A DNA stretch of 64,000 bases from Hymenochaete sp. R1 (GCA_019400425.1 JAFREE010000096.1:28703-92702); one strand, 5' to 3'. Positions 36,270 to 51,551 are shown, counted from the first letter of the stretch. Numbers and translations are program-made. Notes: generated from the sequence alone by a model not told the origin.

Positions 36270-36287
36270 AAAAAAAAAAAAAAAAAA
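36270..36287 (+). other. LINE poly(A) tail
   Basis: About 18 A residues at the 3' end of the element, directly before the right target duplication. The exact border with the first A of the duplication is ambiguous by one base. Confidence 0.9.
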
Positions 36288-36301
36288 ACGGACTTTCACG
36301 T
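36288..36301. repeat. LINE target-site duplication, right copy
   Basis: ACGGACTTTCACGT, identical to 30321-30334. The perfect match indicates a fairly recent insertion. Confidence 0.92.
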
Positions 36302-36403
36302 GATTATTAACTTGCCATATATGGTAAGTGATCGCCATTAATAAGCTTTGCACTCGCCACAACCCTTGCTTCTAGCTTTTACTCTGCAAGACTTCAACCC
36401 ATC

Positions 36404-37400
36404 ATGTCCAATAGCCCTGATACGGACATACCGCTAGTCGGCGGATCTTGCCGATTCGAAAGCTGTCATACGTTCGACTTTCTTCCTTTTGTCTGTCCAC
36501 ACTGCGATTCGTCTTATTGCAAGGATCATATCATAGAACATACATGCATGACAGTGGCAGATGGCGCGAGCGCAAAGGATGGTGTGTCGGACGTGACGAG
36601 GCACTCAATGCCGTGTTCTTTGAAAGGATGCCCAAAGTTGTCGCTTGTGTCTTTCTCAAAAAATTCTCCGCCTCCAAATGACTTCGCTGAAAAGTTATTG
36701 GCGTGCGAGGGCTGCTCCCTTCACTTCTGTGCACAGTGCGTTTATAGCCTCTGGCATTGTCTCGTAACAGTTTGTCTGATGAATCTGCAAGGCATCGCTC
36801 TTTTACAGATCATAAATGTCAATCATATTTGACTTTGGGGGGAAATAAATCCAAAAATCAAGTCGGAAAGGCGCTCTTGGCCAAACACTTTCCTCATAGT
36901 GTTCCAAGTAGGAAGTGTAATATGGCTAAGGCACAACCAAACAAAGCAGTACAAATGATGAAGCTCAGACAATCTGCAAAACCGGGTGAAAGTGGGACAG
37001 GAATGCACTCTGTTGCTCAGAACGAACGGTTCTACGTGCAAATAAGATCGTCAGAGTCAGTTGAAAGCAATTTCACAGTTTTCTGGTTCAGAAAGGTACT
37101 CGATGAGAGTTTACGATCACTTGCCGTACGAAAATTTAACATCCTTTCAAGTCTATCACCACAGGAAGAGCTTTCGATATTTTGCAGCAAAAGATGAATA
37201 TACCTTCGTATAAGGTTAGCGGCTATTTGCCTTTTGACTTTCATGATAATTTGAACAGGGTCTAGGTGTGCCAACTATTCAAGGAAAGTGATGGAGGCGA
37301 ATCAAAGCACGAGCTCACGGAGTTCAGCAAATGTATTGCAGACGTTTGTGGAGAAGATGGGTGTAAACTTCTAATTCTTCCTACCGAATCTCCGTCATAA
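36404..37400 (+). CDS. CUZ1: CUZ1/ZFAND1-like AN1 zinc finger protein with ubiquitin-like end
   Basis: Links the proteasome and Cdc48/p97, especially in arsenite stress in yeast (family knowledge). Four exons: 36404-36735, 36792-37125, 37188-37214 and 37266-37400, with introns of 56, 62 and 51 bp. The first AN1 finger reads CRFESCHTFDFLPFVCPHCD and then CKDHIIEHTC. The second runs from CSLKGCPKL to CEGCSLHFCAQHRSFTDHKC across the first intron. The C-terminal ubiquitin-like part includes FWFRKVLDESLRSLAQKMNI and KVCQLFKESDGG. The third exon codes only nine residues (QKMNIPSYK). The promoter lies directly behind the LINE A-tail. Confidence 0.85.
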
Positions 37401-37477
37401 CTTTGGATAGGTAATAGTATATAACACAATCGATGCGAAAGATGACTTCTAATTTGGACGTTTCATCAATATGGATG

Positions 37478-40400
37478 TCACAGCGCGGTCCACGAAAAGC
37501 TTTCGGCAAGATCAAAGAAGCCATGCAATAGTAGATTGTCACTGCTTGTACCAACCCAGACTTCGTACCTGCTTACGAGTTTAAGAATCAGATAAATGCA
37601 TAGGGTAAGGCCTTACCGGGATCCAACAGCATGCCATTCTTGATTCGGCTCATTCCAATATGAAATAGCGTACTTATCGAGTACAACATCCAGCGCTGCG
37701 CTTGCACCTGGACTCAAGTCGCGGACTTTCTCGAATCCTTTGAGTTGTAAATGAGGGGTAGTCGTCCCGTTTGGCGGTAATTTAACGTAGATTTGGACAA
37801 CCTCAGATCCAACGCAAGATCCGGTATTCGAAACCCTCAAAGATATGGTCGCGGTAAAATCTATGCTTGGCCGATCTGAAATAGAGACCTGCAGGTCGGA
37901 AAGGCTGAACGAGGTATATGTCAGGCCATATCTATAATCATTGAAGTAAGAATCGCTCTGATGAATCGGTGTCAAAAGTACACACCCAAAAGGAAACAAC
38001 GGCATAAGGCTCTTGGCATGGTAGTGCTTATATCCGACAAAAAGACCTTCAGTGTATTGAACTTCGCCGTTTTCGCTTCCTGTCAAAGACTCCCATTTAT
38101 TACCCTGTCCTACATAAAGTATAGCATCTGCTCACCAAATGACAAATATGAGGGGGTATCCTCAATACGGGCGGGAAAGGTAAGAGGCAACTTTCCGGAG
38201 GGACTTATTTTCCCGTATACTGGCCTCAGCTGTGAGACAGAAGCCATCAGAAGTATAAGTACTACTCAACTGATATCTGCAATGGCGTTTCCAGTTTCGT
38301 TTCCTAAGTACCACGTGAATAAAACTGAGGACACTCTATCTATCCATCTTTGCATGTTGATGACAGAACCCTTTCTAAGAAGTCAATCACAACAACAGAG
38401 TAGCGAAATGATGTCACCATACGGCTTGTATGACTACAATAGTCTGCGAATTGGTTTTTGCGACCGCCTCAATAAGGTCATTTTGCCGCCTTGGAAGGTC
38501 GAGGTCCGGTCGATCGAAACCTTCACTTTCCCACTCGGGAGTAAGACCAACAAACACTATGGCAACATCGCACTGCCCTGCGAGTTCTGCTGCATCAGCG
38601 ATTGTTTCATCTTCGTTAATTCTCTTGGCCCCTCCGAGCCGCTTAACTTTGCTTCAGTGGAACGGAAACTCGATTTGGGCATCAAAACGTACTAGTCCTC
38701 GCATGAGTGCTGGCTGAGAAAGATCTTTCTCTCGCTGTCCTAGGTCTGGAGGGTCGGAGTTTATGTATGCGACCTCAATGAGATTTTTTGACGTAGAGTC
38801 AAGGTCGATTAGTGCTCTCTCCTCCACAGTACCTTGTCTGTTACATTTACAGAGATGAATCAAGCAGATAGACTAATATGATTAGAAGTCTAGACTCACC
38901 CATAGAAGAAGTCGCCAGGTGTTTGATTTGTCCAATTGTCAATCAACAGGTTCCCGTTTATAATCAACTTGGCACGGCCTTGGTGGATGATATATAATGA
39001 GTAGAAACTCAAAACGAAGTTTATTATCAATTACCAGCCACGGCGAGTCCAAACTCAAACAAGCCGGTCTCGGAAGGTGTAAAGTAACCAGCGAGCTTTA
39101 TGCCCCACTCATCGCCAAGGCCAGATGGCAATGCATCATTCAGTTTTACTCGAGTGTCATTCAGAACATTTTCCGATACTGGATCAGTAAAGGCTCCGGA
39201 AGAATCGACGTTATAAAAGGTACAAAGCCATCCGGGTTCCCCACTTGAAGTACTTATCATATCCTCTAACGTCGGTAAATACTTGTGGGCTGCCGTTTGT
39301 TAGACAGAGCACGAAGGATAGATTATGTACTTACCGTAGCACCCCAGTGAATACTGGAAATCAAGCTGAGAATCCGCATTCTCAACTAATCCCTCCCACG
39401 GTGTAATGACGTAAGACGGTTTCAGTGCCGCAGAGCCGCCTCCAGAGATCACTGAGGCTTTTGCATGGGAGCCTAATATCGCTATTTTCTTTCTGGACGG
39501 CTGATCTGGGCGTATGGGAAGCAAGCCGGTTCCATTTTTCAGAAGAACGATAGAGTCCGCTGCCAGCTTGCGACAAAAAGCACGCCCTTCTGAATCATCA
39601 CGCGTACTTTCCTTGCCATCGCTATAAATAATATCGGGATTTTCTTTCGCGACCTTCTGCGTGAAGGTGAGTATAGAGCGCACTCGATCATCTATTTCCG
39701 GAATGGTGAGTTTCCTCGATGAAAGCATGTGCGTAACGAGAGTGTTTGACCGCCATCGCGGAGGACCAGGCATTTCGAGATCCAGACTGGCCTTGATGGC
39801 AAGGTCGGTGCTATAGGTACCGTACCTGCACCCCATAACCTGTTAATTCCTCTGTTAGAGAAAAAAAAACCTGACACATGCCAGTCACTGATAACAATCC
39901 CTTCAAACCCCCAATCGTTGCGCAGAATACCTTGCAAAAGTCCTCTGTCTTCGGAGCAATGAGTTCCGTTGAGACGATTATAACTTATTCAACGGCTGTG
40001 ATTAAGTCGAGTTCAGGTCCATTCCTGCGGAACTGGACGCACGAAGTCATAAAAGCCCATGGTTTGGCATGTTTCTGGGCCAGCATAAATCTGGGTTTCA
40101 AACTTAGCTCGGACCGCCGGAACATATATGCTATCTTACGGGTAAAGATATACTTCTCTAAGTGCCCTTTCAGAGACTATGGAATTGACAGCAGTCCGCT
40201 CATGTTCTTGTTCGTTGCATACAAAGTGCTTGATTGTTGTGGCTACGCCCTGGGACTGCACACCGTTACAATATGCAGCAGCAAGCAACCCTAGTAAATA
40301 TAGCTCAGCAATTTCTGTACCGGTTAAAAAAAGTGAGTATCAACAAACCTGAGAGAGTCGGGTCCTCAGAGAATGATTCAAAGGAACGCCCCCCAAGAGG

Positions 40401-40861
40401 TGACCTGTGTATGTTGCACGTCGGCGCTAGGAGCACCACAGCTGATTTTGCCTTTGCCTCTGTACCAAGGAATTGCCCTGCGCGAAACACTAGTTCCCGG
40501 TCAAAGGTAGAGCCAAGAGCTGTTCCGCACTAACGATTTTATACGCATGATTATAAGGTGCCTTTGTTTGCTATATGTTCGAGGGCGTTGACTTACAGGA
40601 ATGCATTGCGCAGGGGATGAAATAAAATGCGAGGAACCTCTTACGCCCTGCGAAGCGTCATTTGAAAACAGTCGCCAGATAGCTCTGATGAATACGTACA
40701 TTTGGACCGTCACTCATGCGAAAAGAAGGGATATTGAGTCGTTCGACTGATGATGAGTTCCACCAGTCAGGAGCACTTAACAGGCTTATCTTCTCGTCCA
40801 GCGACAAATGATGGATGAGTTCGTCGACTGAAGCATGAAGAAACGATCGAGAGTCAGACAT
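37478..40861 (-). CDS. Glycoside hydrolase family 3 beta-glucosidase with PA14 domain
   Basis: Hydrolyses terminal beta-linked glucose, for example from cellobiose. The start [20 protein letters not shown] and then [19 protein letters not shown] is typical of GH3. The active site shows the conserved [10 protein letters not shown] and the nucleophile aspartate in [11 protein letters not shown] (about 39905-39875). The GH3-C domain carries [20 protein letters not shown] and [22 protein letters not shown]14 insertion follows (about 39260-38880, [20 protein letters not shown]). The Fn3-like end reads [11 protein letters not shown] and, after a GTAAGG intron, ends [18 protein letters not shown]. 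No signal peptide is visible, so the enzyme is probably intracellular. Convergent with CUZ1, stops 77 bp apart. Confidence 0.9.
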
Positions 40862-41145
40862 ATCGAGGCAACGCCGGCAGAGAAAAGACACACGAATGTC
40901 TGGACGGGAATATCGGCTTTCATGATGACATTTATACCAGTCGAGTCGAGTTGTGTTCCGCTCTCGTTCCCACCCGACGACCTCTTCTCTTACACTTTCA
41001 TTCGTGGGAATCTGACGTAATTCCTAAACTCACCCACTGTTTTCCTCCGTTTCAAGTCGTTCCGTTCACGCAATTCCCTCTCACCCTTTCCCCGATACCT
41101 GCAACCTCGTGGTTCCTATTTCGGTGTATTATCGGCTGATCTAGC

Positions 41146-41850
41146 ATGTCGAATCTTACCAGTACCGCTCTTCCGAAAACACATGCAACAATAACACTAC
41201 GGATAATCAAATCTTTCGAGTATCGGACAGTGAAGAACATTGTACTTCATGATATCAATCTGGAAACAATGACTGTCGGAGAGCTCAAGAAACTGGTGTT
41301 TAATGGTCTGCATGACTCTTTGGTTTCTCCAGTGTCACAGAAAGCCGATCGCCTTCTCTGGTGATCTCAGAGATTCGAACAAAACCAGGATGGAAACCCT
41401 ATCGCAGCGTGGTTCCACCAGATGACTCGGTGTCGTCGGATTCCGACGAGTGCAAGTTCTTAGGTCTGTCACCAGCCTTCTCATTGCAATAAGTGCTCAC
41501 AATGGAACCATGAAGACGCGATAAAAATATATACAAAGGCGCACGGATCCAAAGTATCACCCAGCCATACACCCTCAGTCGTCTTCCTTACACTTCTACT
41601 TCGGATTTCTCCAAACAGACAAGCAATCTTATTATAAATTTTGACCATGATGAGTGGTTCCTTGACGATGATGTTCAGACGCTGGCGAGCGTCGGAATTG
41701 GTACTAGCACTCCATTAATAACGCTCGTGCTGAAAATATTATCTAACGAACAACTCTTTTCAATTCATAGAGAACGAGACAGAAGTAAGCGTTTTTAACC
41801 GAGCAGCGTACGAACACTACGAGGAAACGGGTACTGTGAGCATCCGCTAA
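41146..41850 (+). CDS. UPF0538 / C2orf76 family protein
   Basis: Conserved eukaryotic protein with no established function. The start MSNLTSTALPKTHATITLRI and IIKSFEYRTVKNIVLHDINL match the family signature of a ubiquitin-like N-terminus. Later exons give IRTKPGWKPYRSVV, then KIYTKAHGSK, TSNLIINFDHDEWFLDDDVQ and TLASVGI, and finally ENETEVSVFNRAAYEHYEET. The gene has at least four short introns; the first donor (near 41296) and the matching acceptor are uncertain. It is divergent from the GH3 gene (284 bp) and convergent with the YDJ1 homologue. Confidence 0.8.
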
Positions 41851-42071
41851 ACTCTCGTGGCTCGCAACAATTGATTAAGTGCCGGCGTTTCTTAGACCCT
41901 TTGGTGACCTTCATCACAGGCTGAGGGTGCGGAAAAGGAGGGAGCCAACAAGTGCTTTGTCTTTGAATCGGGCCAATGTTTCCAATAGCGTCATATACTA
42001 CGAATAACAGACAACAAATGCTACCAACCGTGCAATAGGATAATACAGGTGAAAAAAGAAATCTATGGTAA

Positions 42072-43572
42072 TCATTGCTGGGCACATTGTACACGCGGTT
42101 CCCCTTCATCCTCATCCATTGCATCGGGATCACCACGAGACTGCTCCTGTTGCTGGCGTGCGTCTAGGTCGCTCAGAGATGCCTCTTCTATGTGCAAGCT
42201 TCTGTCGAACTTGGGAAGCGGTCGGCGAGGCGGGAGAGCTCTTTCCAAGAGTGAGAATGCATCGGCGTCCAACGTTTCAGGGAAATCGACGTGCAGCTTA
42301 ATGAATAAATCGCCTGGTTCATGATGGCGCTGCGATGGCATCCCCTCCCCAGCGATGACCTTCAAATCACCTTGAGAAGTCATTCAGAGTTAGATCACAT
42401 TATACCTGAGAAGCACAATGGGACATACCTTCTTTGACGATTTCTCCCGGGACGATGTTAATGAGTAATACTCGTTCGTCGAGATGCTTGATCGCAAATT
42501 GCCCACCGGCAAGAGCGGTCAGAAGGTCAATTGTGACTTCCGTCCATAGGTTAGTTTCCTGACGCTTGAATCGGTCATGAGGCTTCTCTTCGATGACGAT
42601 GATCACATCTCCGGGGACGGAGTTCGGGACTTGATCACTTTCTCCCGTGAACGTAATATGCTGACCACCCTTCATACCCTTGTCGATATGAACCTCGAGC
42701 ATTTTTTTCTCTTGCACCACTTTCTTCCCTATGCAGGTTTTGCACCTGTCCTTATGGTTGATTATCTCCCCTTGCCCGCTGCAGTCGCTGCACGGTTGCT
42801 GAATTTGCTGTATCATTGGGCCCATCTGCCGCACCATCATCCTGACACCACGGCCATTACATGAGTTGCACGTCTTGACTGCGCCCTCCTTCCCACCGAG
42901 ACCATTGCATTTTGAACAGATTACGCTTCGGGTGAGAGCCAGTTTCGTCGTTTTGCCCTTGTAAAGGTCTTCTAGCGTAACATGTACTCGATGGACGAGG
43001 TCTTTGCCCTTGCGGGGCCCTGAAGGGCGAGAAGATGGCCCACCGCCGAAGAAACCACCACCTCCTCCTCCAAACAGTTGACTGAAAAGATCCTGAAGCT
43101 ATGTGAGGATGGCCGGTCCCTGATTATTACCTGGAATGTTCACGGACCTCTGGGTTCATCCCGCCTAATCCTCCCTGATCATTTAAACCTGCCTCACCCC
43201 GTGTATCATACACATCACGCTTTTGCGGATCGGACAACACTTCATAGCTGAGAAGGCAAACGAGCACTTATATCAGGATACGTTGACTCGAGCAAAGCGA
43301 GCAGTCAGAGCCTTACGCTTGGGTGATTTCTTTGAAGCGTTCTGGGTCGCCGCCCTTGTCAGGATGGTGCTTCAAGGCTCTGAAAACACAATATTAGCCA
43401 ACAATAATCGTCAATAGTTTCCCGTAGACTGACTGTTTACGATAGGCCTTTTTTAGATCATTATCGCTTGCGCTTGAATCGCAGCCAAGAAGATCGTAAA
43501 GTTTTCTGGGTGATGCGGATTATTACAAAGCCGAGGAGTCAAGTCACCAAATACATACGTTTCTTTTACCAT
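42072..43572 (-). CDS. YDJ1: YDJ1-type class A DnaJ co-chaperone, predicted farnesylated
   Basis: Hsp40 partner of cytosolic Hsp70. The J-domain starts MVKET, then after a GTATGT intron KLYDLLGCDSSASDNDLKKA. A Gly/Phe region (about 43085-43020) is followed by the Cys-rich zinc domain, including CSDCSGQG and CKTCIGKK. The two substrate-binding beta domains contain HIDKGMKGGQHITFTGESDQ and GDLFIKLHVDFPETLDADAF. The protein ends VQCAQQ, a CaaX box that should be farnesylated, as in yeast Ydj1. Three or more introns are present. A heat-shock element lies about 200 bp upstream. Confidence 0.93.
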
Positions 43573-43935
43573 TGTGAGGCGGACGAGATCGCGAGACCGA
43601 GAAGGGGATGGACAACGGTAAAGATGTCAACAGCGAAGGCTTTGAGATTGCGTGTAGAAAGAAAAGAAAGGGAGAGCGTTAAGCTCGGCGACGACAGAGT
43701 GATGATTTAACGGAGCTGCGGTGCAGGAGAGCGTGCGGCTAAGGTGTAAGGGGATGAGGCGTTCTTTTCTCACGAACCATCGAGAAGCTTCCATCTTCTT
43801 CCCTAGCCCCTTAACTCAACCCATTCCTACAAAATTTCTTTGCATTTTTTCCGGTTTTCTATGAGACAACAATCCATACAATTACTGTAATACAAAAAAT
43901 GGCCTTCAAAGTTCAGCATCAAATATCCTTGAGAC
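43573..43935. other. intergenic: YDJ1 promoter and NIT3 3' flank
   Basis: About 360 bp. Contains the heat-shock element listed separately; otherwise no gene or repeat was seen. Confidence 0.5.
43774..43801 (-). promoter_or_regulatory. Heat-shock element upstream of YDJ1
   Basis: Four nGAAn/nTTCn modules with regular spacing: GAA at 43774 and 43784 (7 bp between), TTC at 43789 (2 bp between) and TTC at 43799 (7 bp between). The head-to-head pair AGAAGCTTCC is a perfect core. Gap-type elements of this form bind heat-shock factor trimers. Its place in the promoter of a DnaJ gene makes the call plausible. Confidence 0.6.
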
Positions 43936-45575
43936 TCATTGCTGGAGGACAGCTTTCGATTCGGAGTACACGTCGAAGCGGCGCTGCGTCGTAACGGGAA
44001 TTGCAGTTCGCGTCTCAGCAAACATTTCTGGATCTGTGACAAGTAGAGCATTAGCCAGTCTCATAACGCCGGAGAATGAACTTCATCCTGTAATTTGTTG
44101 CGTACCGATAAAAGCGTATAGGATACTTTCATTCTCATCTGCCTCAGTCACAACGTGCCCCCTGTAATAATTGTAGCATAGTTAACGACGGCATGGGGTT
44201 TGTCTGCCTTGAAACTATCGCTCACATTGGATCGATGACCATGGAATGGCCCCACTTTTTTACACGAGTAAGCGTGTGGCTTGTCAACATTATAGACTCG
44301 AAGAACTCACCGCATGATACTCAGCCGACATGTCCCGTGCAGGGCTGCACATAGAAACGTATATCTGATTGTCTACAGCCCTTTATCGGAGTGAACAAGG
44401 AAGAATTATAGGTATAGAAGGGAAATCAAACGTACCTCGCCCTTTGCAATAATTCCCAATGCAAAGGACCCGTGGTGAGGTTGAAGGCTCCGGGATAAAT
44501 CATGATATGAGCACCTTCAAACTCCTCTTCAACGATATCTTTTAACAGAGCTAAGTGCACCATGTACCTTGCCTAGCTGCGATCGCCGCCATCTCTGGAA
44601 ATCGAACATCATAACAGATTCCGAGTCCAAATCGAGCAAACTCTTGTCCATTGCCTCACTTTTAGCATACTGCAAGACGATATAACATGCAAGCGACCCC
44701 CACCTGTGTCAAAAAATGTCAAAGAGTTCCCTGCAGTAAGTGTTTGGCTCTCCTAATCAAACAGAATCACTAGCCATTAACATCCTGTTAAACGAACGAA
44801 AAAATGGATATATTACTTTGAATGCGATTTTGCCAGGAATATCAATGTCGAATAGATGAAGTTTGCGGCTTGCCAAACATTATATTGAGGATAAATATGA
44901 CCATGCAGCTATGGAACATACTGAATCGCGATAAGATCACCTAATAATCAACAAAAAAATAAGTATTTCTATCCAGCAGCGTGAAACTAAAACTACCATT
45001 TGGATTGAATACAGTTGCGGTATTGTAAACCTTATTTGAATCGCCCACGTCTCGTTCGGGGATGGTTCCTGAGTACAAGAACGTATGAGCCATCGCATGT
45101 CAGCAACGTCCAGACCATTTACCTCCAATGAGCCAAGTCTCCGTCTCCTTAGCGACCGAGGAGAGCATTTTCACACTTTCGCTCTGTGAGGAATCCAAGT
45201 CATACTTCTTCCCCGGGTTGAAATCAATTGTCTCTGCATATTTCGGGAAGTGAACATGGCCGTAGCTAAGAATTAGCAAGGAAGTTAGTCATTGAAGACC
45301 TTTATTGAAAGACATATTGCGACGGACATTGAGTTAAAACACTCGGGTAGGACAATCACATCTGGCTTGGGATGTTGGCCACCGTCACCGGTTGAAGCTC
45401 TCAGAATCATCTCTTTTGCATGCTGCAAATTCTGGAACTTATCAGGACGAGTCGATCCAAGTTGGATAAGGGCGAGGTGGAAGCCTAAGAAATGCGGGGG
45501 CGTCGAGTTTGTAGACATTGCGCGTTTGACGGTATGCACGTTGAATGAGCGAGAGGTACTTAATCTCGATAGCAT
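43936..45575 (-). CDS. NIT3: Omega-amidase (NIT2/NIT3-type nitrilase family)
   Basis: C-N hydrolase that clears alpha-ketoglutaramate and related omega-amides. The catalytic triad can be seen: Glu in VLPECFNS, Lys in [16 protein letters not shown] (sequence partly split by introns), and Cys in [20 protein letters not shown] (44640-44570). The N-terminus [20 protein letters not shown] is Arg/Ser-rich and could be a mitochondrial presequence; a second ATG 20 codons on would give a cytosolic form starting [14 protein letters not shown]. The end reads [20 protein letters not shown]. About nine short introns are present. It is divergent from the lipid kinase gene with 254 bp between starts. Confidence 0.88.
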
Positions 45576-45829
45576 GCGTTTTATAAAGTAAGAGGACGAC
45601 GTTCGGAGATGAACCGCGGCTGAATTCGACGCGCGCGCTACGGTTTGGCTTAGATGATGCTAGTCTTCGTAAGATATATAGGATCCGCGGCCGCAACGTT
45701 GACAACGACACGACTACTACATCTGCTTCAAGTTCAAGCTCCTTCTTCACAAGTTCACCTTATTAAATTCATCACAACGACGGTGTTTGGCTTCACCACC
45801 AAGTCTTGCATTTCAATTTGTTTCGTTGC

Positions 45830-47097
45830 ATGTCTGCCGCTCTTCTCATCTGCAATCCCCATGCTGGCGACACCACAGGGCCTCAGTATGTGAAGAACCA
45901 TATCCTACCTCTTCTTAGTGGTACCCGATATCGCGAAGTCTCAGACCTTGGGAGTGTAATAGTCGAACGATTGGAGAAATTTGAATCGTCTGACCCTAAC
46001 CCCATTTCCTTGGAAGTGATTGTAGCGGGAGGGGACGGGACATTGCATGAAGTCATCAACTCAGTCTACAGAGTCGATCCATCGACCTTCCGAGTCCCCA
46101 TCGTCGTTTCGTTCTGCATCATACCGACCGGAACGGCGAATGCTTTTTATTCATCAGTATATTCATCGCAGGCAGCAAAAGGAAGTGTGGATGGAGCTCA
46201 TACTTCGCAAGATGCGAAAGATCTTTCTGTCCTGGCCATGCTTAATCCACGGAAAGCTACGAAACCCTTGCTCACTGCAAGGGTGCAGACAAAATCGATC
46301 ACACAATCTTCTACAAGTAACGCATCTTCGCTCTATTCTTGCGTTGTAGCATCCACAGCTCTTCACGCAGCTATTTTGCATGATTCCGAAGCATTGCGGG
46401 AAAGCATACCGGATATCAGTCGCTTCAAAGTCGCTGCGGCAAAAAACATTGATCGCTGGTATCAAGCAGACGTCGAACTTTTTCCCTCAGCAGAAAACGA
46501 GGTCACAATTTTTGATCGGAAAACTAGGACATTCGTCCCTTTTAATGGGGATTCGAAAGAACGATCGGGAATGGTGACGCTATCGGGTCCCTTTGCCTAC
46601 TTTCTTTCGACAGTAAACGTCGACCGACTTGAGCCTCATTTTGTCATTTCTCCTCGTATCACGGGGACATCTGATTCAGACGCAATGTTTATAACTGTTG
46701 TTCGACCAAAGCGAGATCCGAGCTATAGATCCTGGGAGGAAGAAAGCAGTGTGCGCACGATGTTTGCAGGAAAACTGCACACTATCCTTATGGAAGCTTA
46801 CAATGCTGGGAACCATTTAAACCTGGCTTACCTTTCCGATGGATCGATAAGCGGCGAAAGCGACACTGAGAGTGTCTGTAATGTGGTTGAGTACATCCGA
46901 TGTGGTGGCTGGCAATGGAAATCAGTCAGTTACTATTATTTTCAGACTAAACGAACCCTACTAACACATTTCTGTAGACGATGAAAGAAACAATACACAT
47001 ATGTGTGGATGGGACAATTCTAGACATTGGGAGTAAAGGTGATGCACAATGTTTGTTGCACGATGAACCCAATTTGCACTTCAATGTCTTCGTTTGA
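45830..47097 (+). CDS. DAG-kinase-domain lipid kinase (sphingoid base / diacylglycerol kinase family)
   Basis: The catalytic domain shows the nucleotide motif IVAGGDGTLHEVIN (46020-46060) and PTGTANAFYSSVYSS. The start MSAALLICNPHAGDTTGPQY contains the conserved NPxAG. Two exons: 45830-46924 and 46978-47097, with a 53-bp intron bearing a CTAAC branch point. The second exon gives the end of the beta-rich domain: TMKETIHICVDGTILDIG. About 400 residues; no membrane segment is obvious. Substrate (sphingoid base, diacylglycerol or ceramide) is not readable. Convergent with the UMP-CMP kinase gene, 50 bp between stops. Confidence 0.8.
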
Positions 47098-47147
47098 AAG
47101 GTAGATCGATTGTGTACGAAATCAAATATTTAAAGTCCATGTTGTCT

Positions 47148-48024
<877 letters not shown>

Positions 48025-48378
48025 GGCAGGAACAGGGTAGTCCGATAACAGTAGCGATGGTTATGGTAGCAATAAGAGATCGATGACCTTGTATTCTCGC
48101 GGAATCTCGCCTCCGAGTGCACAGCACAGCTTTGGAAGGAAGGAAGGGAACGTGTCATTGATCACGTGCGACGTGTTTTACAGGAAGTCATAGTCATAGA
48201 AGTATGGAAGTCCTAAGTCACCGGAGCTGTGATTCGCGTGATTCCCTTTCTTCAACTTCTTACTCCATGCCAGTGCGATATTACTGCAAAGCCAAACTTT
48301 TTCAATAAGCAAAGCACCATTTTTATCCCGAAACGATAATACTAAAGGGAAGAGTGCCAACTCGCCGAGGACCTCTAA
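48025..48378. other. divergent promoter URA6/DHX35
   Basis: About 350 bp. A CACGTG motif (48163-48168) lies roughly in the middle. An open frame here on the minus strand has no recognisable features and is regarded as chance. Confidence 0.4.
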
Positions 48379-51285
<2,907 letters not shown>

Positions 51286-51551
51286 GATGATCGATCCCTT
51301 CTATGAAATTCATGAGAACGTACACAGAGAGAAGGTGGTTCGTCTAAATAGTCTATGTTAACCTCCGCTAGTAATCTCTTTGGATATGAATTATCCTATA
51401 GTTCACGTTTGATTGATTGAACGTTGTCCGATTCCAAAGATTTGATCGTGAGAAGTTATTGCTATTCCAAGGTGTTAGCGTGTGACTGTTGCAAACCATT
51501 CCGAGTCCCGGCGAGGTTCACCTGAATCGCGCTACACGCTTTGCTCGAACC

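Larger units (their letters stand above)
30335..36287 (+). mobile_element. Full-length Tad-like LINE (non-LTR retrotransposon)
   Basis: A 5.95-kb element. It has a 200-bp 5' UTR, ORF1 with zinc knuckles, ORF2 with an apurinic-like endonuclease, reverse transcriptase, RNase H and a terminal Cys/His cluster, a short 3' UTR and an A-tail of about 18 nt (36270-36287). It is bounded by a perfect 14-bp target duplication. The domain order endonuclease-RT-RNase H with a zinc-knuckle ORF1 is that of the fungal Tad clade; clade assignment is an inference. The coding parts have no frameshift, and only four nonsense codons block them. It lies in the former spacer between COG4 (minus) and CUZ1 (plus), which would be about 180-200 bp without it. 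The pyrimidine-rich sense strand is a visible composition contrast with the neighbours. Confidence 0.95.

Noticed and set aside
37961..38717. Long plus-strand open frame over the GH3 gene
   Set aside because: The minus strand encodes GH3 domains here; the plus frame has no family resemblance.
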